Of a DNA stretch of 64,000 nt, positions 25,924 to 37,299 are shown piece by piece. The notes under the pieces are model-generated. The model made no database searches. It saw only the letters and a program-made list of their open reading frames with translations, and was not told the origin of the DNA. Source of the stretch: Sipunculus nudus (Eukaryota; Annelida; Sipuncula; Golfingiida; Sipunculidae); assembly GCA_026874595.1 (NCBI GenBank), contig CM049308.1, positions 90,773,624-90,837,623 of the forward strand, in the 5' to 3' direction. Numbering within the stretch: the stretch's first letter is position 1; each line of letters begins with the position of its first letter. Made by a program: the position numbers and the translations under genes.

Positions 25924-26743
25924 TAGGGCTGCGCGATATTATCGGTATATCGCGATACGATGATTAGCATATTGCGTATCGCGATAGAGTTAAAAAATAG
26001 GCATGTTTCGATTTTTGTTTAACGTACTTAAATGTTTTTTTTTTAAATAAAAAAATTGTTTCTGTTACAAAGCTAGACTTCTCAAGGCTATGGAATAATG
26101 ACAGGCTTAAAGTGAGAGCCGCTACGGTGTCTTAGACGTCAATTAAGACATGTTCAGGTGGGCCTGGTTTACTACAGATCAAAGGTCTGTCCCAGAAAAT
26201 TTTAAATGTCTTCTTCGATGAATTATTGGTGTACGAGAAATATTTCCATTTAGCAAAAAGAAAAAAGGACTTGACATGGTCATAATAATTAATCATTCAT
26301 TAAAACTCTCTACTCACATCTTATGATAACTGCATTAAGAGTTGCAAGTGTTAACAGTACCATTGTGTAAAAAGGGCAGCCTGATTGTACACACCACCTA
26401 TACCGCCCTGTGCTAAACCACATGTGGTCCACAATTCTCCTATTGACAAGTTTTTTACCCATGGAAGGCCTAAAGAACTATAAAATTAAAGTAATAATGA
26501 AAAATAATAGTCTATTTTTATATAAATATATAGAAAACGCACTATTTCATATAAATATATATATATATATAAATATATATATATTTATTTATTTATTTAT
26601 ATTTATATATACATGTATATATAAAATACACATATTTCAAACATAAATTTTATACAATGAAAATATCGCAATATCTATCGCAATACGTCACCACATATCG
26701 CGATATATTGCAATACGAAATTTGCAGGCTATACCCAGCCCTA
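25924..26743. mobile_element. hAT-like non-autonomous element with 8-bp target duplication
   Basis: Termini TAGGGCTGCGCGATA (left) and the reverse complement of the right end, TAGGGCTGGGTATAG, form short inverted repeats followed by TATCGCGATA-rich subterminal sequence at both sides. Flanks GCTAAAAC (25916-25923) and GCTAGAAC (26744-26751) are an 8-bp duplication with one mismatch, as expected for hAT. The interior includes a TA-rich tract (26555-26625) and no transposase. Confidence 0.8.
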
Positions 26744-27770
26744 GCTAGAACTGACTCAAGAGATAATCGCACCACCGCCTGATGGAGCACGCAGGTAACA
26801 TTATAATGTATGTTTACACTCCTCAGGACGGCGCCAGTAAGAAAGATAAACAGACGCACGCCATGCAGTCGGTGCACTTCAGTAGTACGATCATTCGTGG
26901 TGAAGAGGTCCGCTCTGCCAAATCATTATGAACTGCCAATATTCGCACACAGTCTCCAAGCACGAATAATAAATATCAAGTGTACACAAATATATAATCA
27001 GGACAATACTCCTTTAATATTAAAAGGAAATGGATATTTTGAGATTTTTAAGCGATTTACAGCTCCAACGTAATAAATATACTGCAACTACGATTTGTGT
27101 AATCTTATTGCGCGTGAAAGATAGCTTCCTATATGAATATACTAGAGAATAATCACATATACAAATCTGCTTATATACAACATTCTATATCACTCGGTCT
27201 TCATGGGGTTAAAATAAAAGACCTAATGAAAATAATGAATTCCAATGTCACCTTATTATCAAAAAGACAAAACCCATTTACAATGATAAGGAAAATACCT
27301 TTCATCATCTTCAGCTCTTTACATATCAATTTATGCACATAGCAGGACAATTAATACAGAGCAATATAATTATTCTTTTCTAACTGATTCGGTTTTAATT
27401 TGCTTATCTCACTGTGTTCAAACAATTGTTCACGCCTAATCGGTCATCTTCTACTGAGTGCTTTCTACGTAGGCTCCAAGGATAAAAGATGTATGTATCA
27501 CGTCCACACATGCAAAACTTAAAACAAACCGGAAGAAGATTCAACAGTTCTCGGGTGTTTCATTATACACCGGTGTTGGATTTTCGGTTTTTCTGCGTTT
27601 GCTTCCGGATAATGATTTCTTCTTCATCTTCTTCTTTTCCTTCTTTTCAAGGTTTGTTTTCTTATGTTGATGGGGACTGCCACCCTCACTCATCCCTTCA
27701 TCAAGGTCGTCTTCCGATTCACTATGTGCCTTCCCTTATCAGCTGCATCCTCCGGATAAGTATCAGAGTC

Positions 27771-28224
27771 CTAATCACTGTAGCTTTCTTTCATGTCTCT
27801 GCCAGCTCCATCTCCTTCCAGCTTTCCTGTTTTATTCAGCCCATGTCCTTTATATCTCTTATGAGAAGATTTATCGTCTCGCCCTGGTACGTTTTCCGCG
27901 TGCTGTGCTGTTGTTCCTTCCTGGATGCGCTGTCTCTGAGGTTTCGTGCCTCCGGTCTCTTCTACCGGCGCTGAAAGTTCAAACCTTTGATTGTACCGCC
28001 CATAACTTCCTTGGCCATATTTCACATTATTCAGTTTACTTTCGAAACCATCTCTATGAGACAGATATAAGGTAAATATGGCCATCATACCTACAGCAGT
28101 GTTAAGCACGCATGAGAAAATGGCCATAAAATGGCCCAATGCAACGATATCTGACCACCGAGGACGTCACGGAATGCTCCAAAATCGTATCCCCACAGAA
28201 CCAGAGCAAGGAGCGAAGATCCCG
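27771..28224 (-). pseudogene. Gene C exon 3: TM3/TM4 and charged tail, one-base frameshift
   Basis: The acceptor is CATTTCAG. The frame set by exon 2 reads GSSLLALVLWGYDFGAFRDV then LGGQISLHWAI, matching ILWGS..FREVFG...WAY of gene A. It then runs out of frame. TM4 (FMAIFSCVLNTAVGMMAIFT) continues in the next frame, one base short, with the break near 28128-28133 beside a T4 run on the coding strand. The tail of about 100 residues is open to a stop at 27771 and is hydrophilic, rich in G, K, R, D, E and Q. A 161-residue frame on the opposite strand (27489-27974) is the complement of this tail and I do not consider it real. Confidence 0.7.
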
Positions 28225-28532
28225 CTGAAATGAACATTAAATTAGGAATAAAAACGTGCAGTAAATTTTAAAAATTCGTCATATGTCTCTCTTCTACACT
28301 CATACTCTCTTCTTTAATCTGGTTGTCATATATGTATACTGTTACCGTAACGGAAAGCATGCATATTTATTATTAAATATCATGTGTATTCATGGGCCCT
28401 TTAAAGATACTTTGAAATCCGTACTTAGTTGTATAATTTAAAAACACACCTATAGACTATAAAATAACCAAAGTATAATAACCAGTCATAAACACTGGCT
28501 ATATATTTTTTTTAAAGATCTGCTATATATAC

Positions 28533-28643
28533 CTGCTAAAAACAATCCGAAAATGTGTAGTGTCATGGTAGAATTCTTTGCTTTGCCGCAGATGAAGATA
28601 ACGCAAACTGCAACCATTTTGCACAGCGTCCATCTGTTCCTCT
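28533..28643 (-). CDS. Gene C exon 2: shortened TM2 exon
   Basis: Reverse-strand exon ending MTLHIFGLFLA plus one base before GTATAT, aligning with MKLQIPGLFIA and MKIQVPGLFVA of A and D. With the acceptor CAAGGCAG it is 111 nt, 30 nt shorter than the 141-nt exons of A and D, and lacks about ten residues of TM2 (only TLCKMVAVCVIFICG is hydrophobic). An alternative acceptor at CTGCCGAG would start it at 28667 and give 135 nt in the same phase, but the added residues are polar. TM2 therefore looks weakened. Either the exon is a divergent functional version or it has lost part of a membrane span. Confidence 0.6.
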
Positions 28644-29280
28644 CTGCCTTGGTAAAATCACTAATATCTCGGCAGTGTATTGACATATTCTTCTGAAATT
28701 TTGCATGTGTATATATCTTGGAAAGATTTCTCGAGTAAATGACAGGTGGCGAATTTTACTGTTACAATCACTCTTACGCTACAGACATCCATGCTGAATT
28801 CTCAGGACTGCTATGACGTATCATAGCAAATTTAGCATGTGTATAGATCTTGCATGGCTGTTTAACATATACAAAGCTGGTAGCGCCACCTGGAACTAGT
28901 TTTGTGTGGCGCCCATCTGTTTATATGCCTATGGTAAAAATCTCTCTTACCTCAGCGGTGGTTTGACTTATCCACCTGAAATTTTTCACGTGTATACATC
29001 TTGGTTAACTTTCACTTTCAAATGACAGGTAGCGCCACCTACAATCATGTTTACGTGGCAAGATTCCATGATAATATGCAACACATCTCACTATTTCTCA
29101 CGTTTTAGTCAATCCATGCCTCACTTCACCCGTACCACTCAGGTTGAGCTAAGCGTGGTCCGTGGGTCACCAGTCGCAATGTGTAATACCTGTGGTATGA
29201 TTCAGTGGCTCATAATTCCTGATCTCGTTTAGATAATATAACAACGAAGATTTCCGGAAAGCAATAATGGAATTTATTAC

Positions 29281-29765
29281 CATGCATATTTGCCCGAGAG
29301 ATCTACATTAAGTGCCCTTCACTCCTTCACTATTGATACAGTTACACACATATAGACAGAGGAGATATAACTGTTCATTGCTATCTCGACCTAACTAAAG
29401 GTTCTGATACAATTAATCACTCTTTACTTCTATGTAAAATCAGCCAGTTAAAATTCACTCTAGAGACAGCAGCTTGGTTTAGTGCTTATTTGAAAGAATG
29501 TCTTCAACTTGTGCGATGCAACGTTAACACTTCAAATACCCATATAAGTTGTCCCAAGGTACTTTACTCGGTCCTGTTCTCTTCCTTTTATATATTAATG
29601 ACATTTTTCATCGACTAAGACCTGCAAAATGTATTGCTGATGACACAACTATTTATTCCCATGGTAACACAATATCTGCGGTGCAGCAAAACTGACAAAT
29701 GCCGTCAAGGTAGTTTGTAGTTGGTTCGAAAAAAAAGGTTAACTGTTAACATTTATACTGGCCCA
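29281..29765 (+). pseudogene. Non-LTR retrotransposon reverse transcriptase fragment
   Basis: In shifting frames the segment encodes recognisable RT blocks. It has an RSTLSALHSFT-like stretch, then DLTKGSDTINH (compare the usual FLDLxKAFDTVNH), a WFSAYL block, then LFLLYINDIFH, then ADDTTIYSHGN, which carries the catalytic AD-D of the (F/Y)ADD box. LTNAVKVVCSWFEKKRLTVN follows. Frames change at least once near the expected GVPQG block (about 29560) and stops interrupt it. Endonuclease and 3' parts are absent. It resembles CR1/Jockey-type LINEs. It lies in intron 1 of gene C on the opposite strand and is dead. Confidence 0.75.
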
Positions 29766-30329
29766 GTCAATGAAATAGTTATGACTTAATTTTTGCTTCT
29801 GACAGAGAAATCAAACGTTCCCCCGTTGTATCACACTTTTAATCGATACCGCCATTATGCGGGAACTCATATAACTAATTTTCCACTATCTGACCCTCTT
29901 ATTTCATGGACTGGTAATCTTGGCCGGTTCCCGGACGTCAGCGCCACACATCACCGCCTCGCTGAACTAAGGTCTTTTCCAGTGACGTCAGCAGTGGTCT
30001 TTCCCAGAATTTTTATCAAAACCAACATGGTTCAATCAGCCATCGCCAATTCCGGGCTTCCAATTGGCTACTAATATTCCCATTTAATTTGTCATAATAT
30101 TTTTAGGCCGTCGCTTATGTTGAGTTCGGCGAGCCTCTAAAACACTATAACCCACAGCCCCAGTGTTAACGTTTATCGGACTACCTCTCTTGAAATTAGG
30201 CCTAACAAACTCTGGCTCAGCCAATCAGCGCGAGATATTCTGGTGCACACCACGAGCGCATTCAAAATGAATCGGCTGACTGAAACGATCATGATTCGCA
30301 AGACGCAATTTGACAGATAACACACGGAT

Positions 30330-30545
30330 TTGGACAAATGCTGCAAGCTGCTCTTGTCATCTCGGCAGAGGGAATTTTACTTGACCTGTCGGAACAAAAT
30401 TGTTGCGATAGTGTCTACAATACGCACTTACATTTGGCCCATGGACCGTAATATTCGTTCAGCAGAAATATATAATAGGACACGAAAGTCCATGTGTGGA
30501 CTGCCTGCATACATGATTTCAGTGCGAATGTTGCTAATTTAGCGG
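30330..30545 (+). repeat. Dispersed repeat, partner of 16145-16425
   Basis: Same ordered landmarks as the 16-kb copy. The 70-residue ORF here is incidental. Confidence 0.5.
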
Positions 30546-31037
30546 GTCGAGCTGTACGTGGGACCGCTGTTGGCGTTCTCATAGCAACGATGCCACTCGC
30601 ATGAGGCGTGACGGTCTGATATGCAAATACAGGTCCTCAAAGAGCCTTAAGTTGTGACGCCTTAATATGCAAATGTCAGGGATTCACCATACGGACTTTA
30701 CAGGGCTTTAGTGATAAGAGCTGGCACTGAGGTAAGTCTATCGGTACATGGAATCACGTTTTATTTTAAGCATTTTATACATAAACGCAAATACTAAAGC
30801 CCAGGCAGGGCTAGTTACTGTCATGCTGCAAGGCGGTAGAAATCGTGTTAGTCATCATGGTCTCTGTATCATTGCAAATGGTATTCAATTCGAAAATCGT
30901 CTCAAACTAAACACCTAGGTGTAAACATAGAGGCTAATCTTTCATGGCTCCCACATGAAACAACCATGCAAAACATTATCATCAAATATAGCACTGCTAC
31001 ATCGACTTTCTAAAATATTATCAAACAATACATTAAA

Positions 31038-32233
31038 CAAGTGACCCATGGGTCATGACGCTCAGATGGATTGTGTGCATTTTTGGTATGCATGGGGATT
31101 TTCCAAGAATCAACCATGATATTATGCTTCTACGTTAAGCAGTTACCATTTGTGTCTATATAACAAAAGGCCAGTCGTGATTTCTGAATACGACAAGGAA
31201 CCTTGAACAATGGGTAACATGACTCACAGAGTGCTCAAATCATGCATTTTGCCAATAGACCTTAGATATAGAGTACAGTGACCTTATTCTACATCCAGAT
31301 GCCTCCACTGATGCCTCTCTAAAAAATAGTGTTAAAATCATGTTCTTTCACACAGCTTGCAGAATATAAGTCAAAGAGAAAATATTTCTGGTTTCTAAGA
31401 TAAATTTTTACAGGAAACTCCCTTGATCTTAATGAAATTAGATGTTTCTAGGTCCAACTAATCAATCATGCAAATGTGTGCTGAAAGATGCTCAAATCGT
31501 GTTCTCCACATATCGTGCAGAATATAGATCACTACCCAATTTAAGGTTTCCGAGGAGATTATTTCTTGGACCACCTAGATGTCGAGTTAAAAGATTCTAG
31601 GTCCAACGGATATGATTTGAGTCTTGTTAAAGGGCGACTTCTTCATTGCAGGTCTCATAAATAGATAAAAAAATGCGTAAAAATTGGGAAAAAATACAGA
31701 TGGCGCCACCAGTCTACAGGATATGATGAAACACTCCAGGATCGATGTACATGCAAAGAATCATGGTAATCGATGCATTAGTTATTCAGATACTGGGGCT
31801 TTTGTATTAAATTTTTATTTATTGCCGGGTGGGGGGGGGGGGATATATATGAGCATTATAGCTGAAGGATATGGGTAACAGAGAATTAATTTCAAGTTTC
31901 AATGAAGACCTTCTGAGGGGTACTTACAAGCCCCAGAGCTCGGAGGATAGAAGTAACATAGAGCTTATTTCATGTTTTCATAGATACTTTTCATGGACCT
32001 TCCTTGATGTAAAGTTAGAAGAATCCAGGTCTAGCGGTTACGAATTGAGCCCTGTTAACAGATGACAGCTTCCTTGAAAGTATCACAAATAGAGAAAAAA
32101 ATAATAAAAATTCGAAAAAAATACAGGTGGCCCCACCACCATGCAGGAACTGATGGAACACTCCATAATAAATATTCATGTTAAGAATCATGGTGATCAA
32201 TGCAGTAATTATTTAGATACTGGACCTTTTGTA
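31038..32233 (+). repeat. R335 repeat block 4
   Basis: Opens with the palindrome TGACCCATGGGTCA (31042-31055) and CGCTCAG, then about three to four diverged units. It is cut off within a unit after 'CTTTTGTATCAA', where an inverted R335 copy begins. Confidence 0.75.
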
Positions 32234-33539
32234 TCAACTTTTAGCTCAATTGACTGTAATTTATCTGAGCTGTAGTGATCATCCTTTGTCCGGCCTCCCT
32301 CGAGCTGTCTTGCCGTCCAGCCGTCCGTCCGTTAACAGGACACAAATCGTAACCATTAGACCTAAAAACTTCTAACTGTACATCCAGGAAGGTCCTAGGC
32401 AAATTTCCTTGAAACCTGAAATTAGGTCATGCATGGTGACCTATATTCTTTTACCATGAAACATGATTTTGAGCACCCATACAGTCCGATGGGGCACATA
32501 TTGTACCTATTAGGCCTAGAATCCTCCAACATGACATTTAGGGAGGTCCTAGGCAAATGTCCTTGGAAACCTGAAATTGTGTCACTGAAACCTATATTTT
32601 GCACCTATGAACCGAAAACATGATTTTGAGCACTTGGACAGTCAGATGTGGCACAAATTGTATCCATTAGGTCTAGAACCTTCTAACTTAACATTCAGGA
32701 AGGTCCTGGGCAAATGTCCTAGTAAACCTAAAATTAGGTCACTGAAAACTGTGTTTCTACACCTATGAACCGAAAACATGATTTTGAGCACTTGGATAGT
32801 CAGATGTGGCACAAATTGTATCCATTAGGCCTAGAACCTTCTAACGTAAAAGTTCAATATGGTCCAACGCAAATGCCATTGGAAACCTGAAAGTAGGTCA
32901 TGGTGACCTATATTCTGTGACCTATGGACCGAAAAAGGATTTTGAGCACCCTGACAGTCAGACTGGACACAATTTGTATCCATTGGGCCTAATATCTTCT
33001 GTCATGACATCCACGTTGGTCCTAGGCAAATGTCTCTGGAAACATTAAATTAGATCATGGTGACCTATATTCTGCAACCTATAGGGAAAAGATGTCAAAT
33101 AAGCACCATGAATGTCATATAGGCACAAATTGTGTGTGTTTAGTCCAGAATCTTCGAACACAAAAGCCAGAGAGGTTTTAGGCACGTATCTTTGGTAACC
33201 TGAAATTAGGTCATGGTGACCTATATTTTGCAACTTAGGCAGAAAAAAAAAACGATTTTGAGCACCCAGACAGACGGGGCACAAATTGTATCCATTAGAC
33301 CTAGATTATTCTAACATAAGATTCGGCGAGGTCCAAGGCAAATGTCATTGGAAATATAAAAATTAGGTCACTGTAAACTATATTCTGCAATCTGCAGGGA
33401 AAAAGTGTCATATGAACACCCTTAATGTCAGATGGGCACAAATTGTATTTATTAGGCCTAGATTCTTCTAAAGCAATATCAAGGAAGTTATAGGCAAATC
33501 CCTTTGGAAACCAGAAATTATGTAATGGTGCACAGGCTA
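32234..33539 (-). repeat. R335 repeat block 5, inverted, left part
   Basis: Begins TTTTAGCTCAATTGACTG, the reverse complement of the family 3' terminus. CCGTCCGTCCG follows, then several short units of about 140-150 bp with 'CACAAATTGTATCCATTAG' and 'GAAATTAGGTCATGGTGACC'. The block is split by the Tigger-like element and resumes at 34664. Confidence 0.8.
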
Positions 33540-34663
33540 CAGTGGAACGCCTGCTAACGGCCACGCCTAAATAACGGTTCATACGTCTATCACGGTCAGA
33601 TTTTTCGGTCCTGAATTTTCGACCGTTATATTTCATAATCATTTTGTTGTCAATTACGGTCACTCCTCTATTTCGTATTACGGCCAGGTCTCTCGGTTCT
33701 GCAGCCGGGAAACGCCTCAATTACGGTCAGGAGCAGTGACTCTGTGACATGGGCTCAAGATCGAGCGGCCTCTTCTGAACTCAATATCATTACACAATAT
33801 CCGTTCTCACATATTCCTGTCTGTTAATGAGTGCCTGCATGGATTAAGGTATTCACTCGGCCGTGACCGAGTTGTTTGTCACGTAGCCAGGCGTCTCACT
33901 ACTCCGCTTGTCCTCATAAGTATGCACAATAGTACGACATGTGTTCCCACCTCCTGTATGTTTGTATGCGAGCCGAATCTTAATCAGAGTGTTTGTCATT
34001 TAATTAACGAATGACCACCACTACAGCGGGTCCCAATGATTATGTCATCAGAAAAACGTTAGACAAACTATGGATCTTTAAACTTGGCATTTCCTTGTGA
34101 ACACGTACATCAAACAAAACAGTGCGGCAAACATTACATAATTTACTCAGACATGAATAATTATGAATGCAAAATAAACATTGTTACATGTATAAAATAC
34201 TCTGTCCCAATCAGTTTGACCATTATGGCGACAGAGAAAAGACAAGAACTTCCACTTATAAAAAAGGTAGATCTGAAAAGGAAGAGTTACGGGAAAAGCA
34301 GCCGTCAGCTAGCAGAAATCTATGGTGTCGGCCGAACTAAGTTCAAAAAATACTTTAGAGGAAGCGAGAGATCATGGAACAGTATGAATAAAACGCAAAT
34401 GCCAGTAGAAAAAGGCAGTGTGTATCTACAGCGAATGATAAACTGAACGATGTCATATATATTTTATTTGTTGTTTATTGATAGCATTAACTATACTAAT
34501 ACTCTGTATATACGTTTATTTTGTTGATTGTAATAAAGATTTTAACTTAGTTTCGTGTTACATTTAACCCCCTATCCGGGTTAAGTCCTGTATAACGGCC
34601 ATTCCTGTATTAAGGCCAGTTTCATCCAGTCCCAATGGTGACCGTAATACAGGCGTTCTACTG
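33540..34663. mobile_element. Tigger/pogo-like non-autonomous element
   Basis: The left end CAGTGGAACGCCTG and the reverse complement of the right end, CAGTAGAACGCCTG, are inverted repeats. Both ends are bordered by TA (33538-33539 and 34664-34665), the pogo/Tc1-mariner target. Subterminal ACGGTCA/ACGGCCA words recur at both ends. The element is about 1.12 kb, interrupts an R335 unit and contains one DNA-binding-domain ORF. The DDE catalytic domain is missing. Confidence 0.85.
34228..34446 (+). pseudogene. Truncated Tigger/pogo transposase: N-terminal HTH only
   Basis: From the Met at 34228 the frame reads MATEKRQELPLIKKVDLKR, then KSSRQLAEIYGVGRTKFKK. This is the helix-turn-helix pattern of the CENP-B/pogo N-terminal DNA-binding domain (basic start, LIKKVD in helix 1, then RQLAEIYGVGRT for helices 2-3). 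It ends at a stop at 34444-34446 after 73 residues. An intact Tigger transposase is several hundred residues with a second HTH and a DDE/D domain, neither present. An in-frame extension upstream to 34084 is not needed. It could bind element ends but not catalyse transposition. Confidence 0.7.
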
Positions 34664-34928
34664 TATATACTATACGTTATAAGCAAAAAACATTTGAATT
34701 TTTTAGCATCTAGACAGACAAGGTACAAATTGTATCTATTTTCCTTTGAACCTTATATTGAAAAGTCTAGGGAGGTTTTTGGCCAGTTTTCTTTGAATTC
34801 TAAAAAAAACAGGTAACTTAATTCTTATAAATGTCAAATACAGTTAGACAGCGCACGAGTTGTATCCTTAAGCCCTAAAAAGTTCCAACAGAACATCCAC
34901 CTTTAACGTCAGATGGGTACAAATTGTA
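34664..34928 (-). repeat. R335 repeat block 5, right part
   Basis: Continues the unit interrupted by the Tigger-like element with 'TAGACAGACAAGGTACAAAT', 'TCTAGGGAGGTTTTTGGCC' and a final 'CAGATGGGTACAAATTGTA'. Confidence 0.7.
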
Positions 34929-35945
34929 GGGGGGGGGCAAAATAACGGTCACTATTGTCATAAATTGTCGTATTGATATAAATAATGACGTATGGATGGA
35001 TTGCAACGTTTTATAATAAATAAAAATCCAGTATTTCACGTTGAACATATTTATAATTTACTGGCATTTCAACGTGAAAGATGAAAGGAATTACTTCTCA
35101 AGGCGTCAGAAAAAAAGTTGCCGTCCGTTTTTGATAAGCAACAGTCACACATTCACGGTACATATCCCCCGGTCAATCACGGTGCTACAAACAATATCAA
35201 AAAGTGCTGACAGCGCAAATTTCTATGGGAAAATAATGAGCCATAGCTGTACTAGGGTTACTCTACGTTGCCCCTAGGTATTATCATGACTAAGCTTTAA
35301 AACTTCCGTGGTCCCAGTAGCCATCCGAGGGTAAATATGACCTATAGTAAACCCTGATGTAAATGAATATGATTTGAATAAAATTGTCTGCAGACACCTT
35401 GCCGATGGACTAAGCTTCCCACGTTGTGGAGTTGTTAACTTAAGTGCCGCATTTCTTTGGAACATTGTTTACTTTGTGTACTATAAAGTACCATTGCTTC
35501 TGTTTTACAGTATTAAAATGTTGCAAGTATCATCAGTCTGGTTTTTTATTTAATTTTTTACACATATAACAGTACTTGGTAGGCCATATTAAAACACATA
35601 TTTCATTACATACGCCCATGGAAATCAACAGAATAAAACCTTAATGTTTTGCAAACAGCCTTAGCCCTTTCAGCCATGCACAGCTATACCATAAGTATTT
35701 CCGGTGCTCCTAACAAAACAAACATAGACGCATGTTATATATTATAAAACCATATTCAAGGTCTTAATTTTGCAAGGGGTCTCTCAATAAAGAAAATATC
35801 ATGCGTCGTTGTTTATTTTGGTGGATACTGTTATATTATAATAACCCCCTCCCCCTTTCAAGCAATACAACAAAAAAATGTTCCAATAACTAATAATACA
35901 TATGTCGTAGACAAAAATAATACACACTGGAGATGGAGGCCTCAC

Positions 35946-36141
35946 CATTATGATGTCTCATGTTGTTGTGACACGCTGGCGGAGAGTAGGTGCACCAACG
36001 CCACAGTCCCGCCTGTCCGTTAGCTCCACTGTACCAGCTGGGCGCTATTATTACCACCAAGTGAACCAGCAGTGACACTACCAGCAGTACCAGTAGTACC
36101 GTCGGCAGTTTCTCTGGTTTGCTTCGTTTGGTTTGCTGCAT
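35946..36141 (-). CDS. Gene C exon 1: claudin-like TM1/loop exon
   Basis: Reverse-strand first exon. I chose the ATG at 36141 (MQQTKRSKPEKLP) because the basic N-terminus before TM1 matches the paralogues; an upstream in-frame ATG at 36183 is also possible. TM1 is LPTVLLVLLVVSLLVHLVVI. It is followed by APSWY, GLWRWC and C-x6-C (CTYSPPAC), ending RHHN plus one base before GTGAGG (phase 1). The exon is intact. Intron 1 to the next recognisable exon at 28.6 kb is about 7.3 kb and holds a LINE fragment, the R335 copies and the Tigger-like element. Linking these exons rests on strand, order and phase only. Confidence 0.75.
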
Positions 36142-36339
36142 TATGTTGAGAGTTAAATCATACATAAAACTCCCCACTTTCAATCCAGGTTGGTTTGTTG
36201 ACTTACGCTAGTTACTGCGTAGTAACCTGCTTATGAACTGATCACCTGTTATCTTTATGACATCGAATGACGCGTCTGACCCTTACTTAAGTTAGACTTT
36301 TTTATAGTTCATAATATAAGAGTGTACCCGTACAAAAGT

Positions 36340-36730
36340 TCAGCATATGCTGCTTTTAGAGCAGCTGCTGTTTGTGTGCTGTATTTGTACTCATATTATG
36401 CTGACAACTGGAGCAGCAATCCAGCAGATGTTACTATATGCCTGTCTTCTCTGCTCCATATCTGCTGCTAGAATCAGCTGTTTTAGAGCATATGCTCTAT
36501 TACTACTGAATCTCAGTATATTTACAGCAGATGTACTGAAAATATGCTGTCCTGAAATAGCCATCTTGGCAGATAAAGCACCCCAGCTATTTCTCTGCTG
36601 CCTCAAGATGTACCAGCGAGTCCAGTGTGGATTTCAGAGAGCAGATTTTCAGCATATGCTCACGTACTGCTCCTCTGAAATAGTTCCAACAGATATTGAC
36701 GTTTTCTTAAGCCTACAGAGCAGATTTTGA
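36340..36730. repeat. CAGC/GCTG and CATATG word cluster
   Basis: Dense, irregularly spaced CTGCT, GAGCAG, CAGATTT and CATATG words. Perfect palindromes include CAGCATATGCTG near 36343 and AGAGCATATGCTCT near 36485. ORFs on both strands stay open because of the word bias. It lies directly outside the left end of the 36.7-39.6 kb element, and the same vocabulary recurs inside that element's right end. Confidence 0.55.
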
Positions 36731-37204
36731 GCATGTATTTGTTCTAAGGTAGTTCATCGAGCAAGTTAGGGCTACAAAATCTTACCAATATAAAATTTAA
36801 TTATTATAAGTTTGGGACAGAAATAGTTTAGAATATCAAAATTAGTATTCAGATCAAACAGGCACAGTCATTCATCAAGCTGAAAAAAATACAAGATTCA
36901 TAGAAAAACGATTTCAAACAAGGTTTTCTTTCTGTTTAAAAAAAATAAGATATCAAGGCTAGAAACTAAAAATTTGCAGTCATACCTTTAATGCTTACAA
37001 GTTTTAAGGCACACATTAAGACGATTGAGGGCCTAACTTTTTTTCCAATTTGTGTTCAAACTTACATCCAGAGGGAAATTATTCTTTTTTGTGTGCAATA
37101 CCAACTTCTTCCATTTTAAAATTTAGATTAAACATTAAATTTTATTATTTAAACAGTTATTATATTATACAGCATTGGCGGTGAAGCAAAATATTCATGG
37201 GGAG

Positions 37205-37223
37205 GGGGGGGTTCAATAGTCTA

Positions 37224-37294
<71 letters not shown>
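37205..37294. repeat. (TA)n microsatellite
   Basis: About 90 bases of uninterrupted TA, abutting the nested hAT-like element. Confidence 0.9.

Positions 37295-37296
<2 letters not shown>

Positions 37297-37299
<3 letters not shown>

Noticed and set aside
27489-27974. 161-codon open frame on the plus strand, the second longest in the window
   Set aside because: It is the complement of the gene C tail, which is supported by homology to three paralogues and by splice phase; the plus-strand product is S/F-rich and matches nothing I know.
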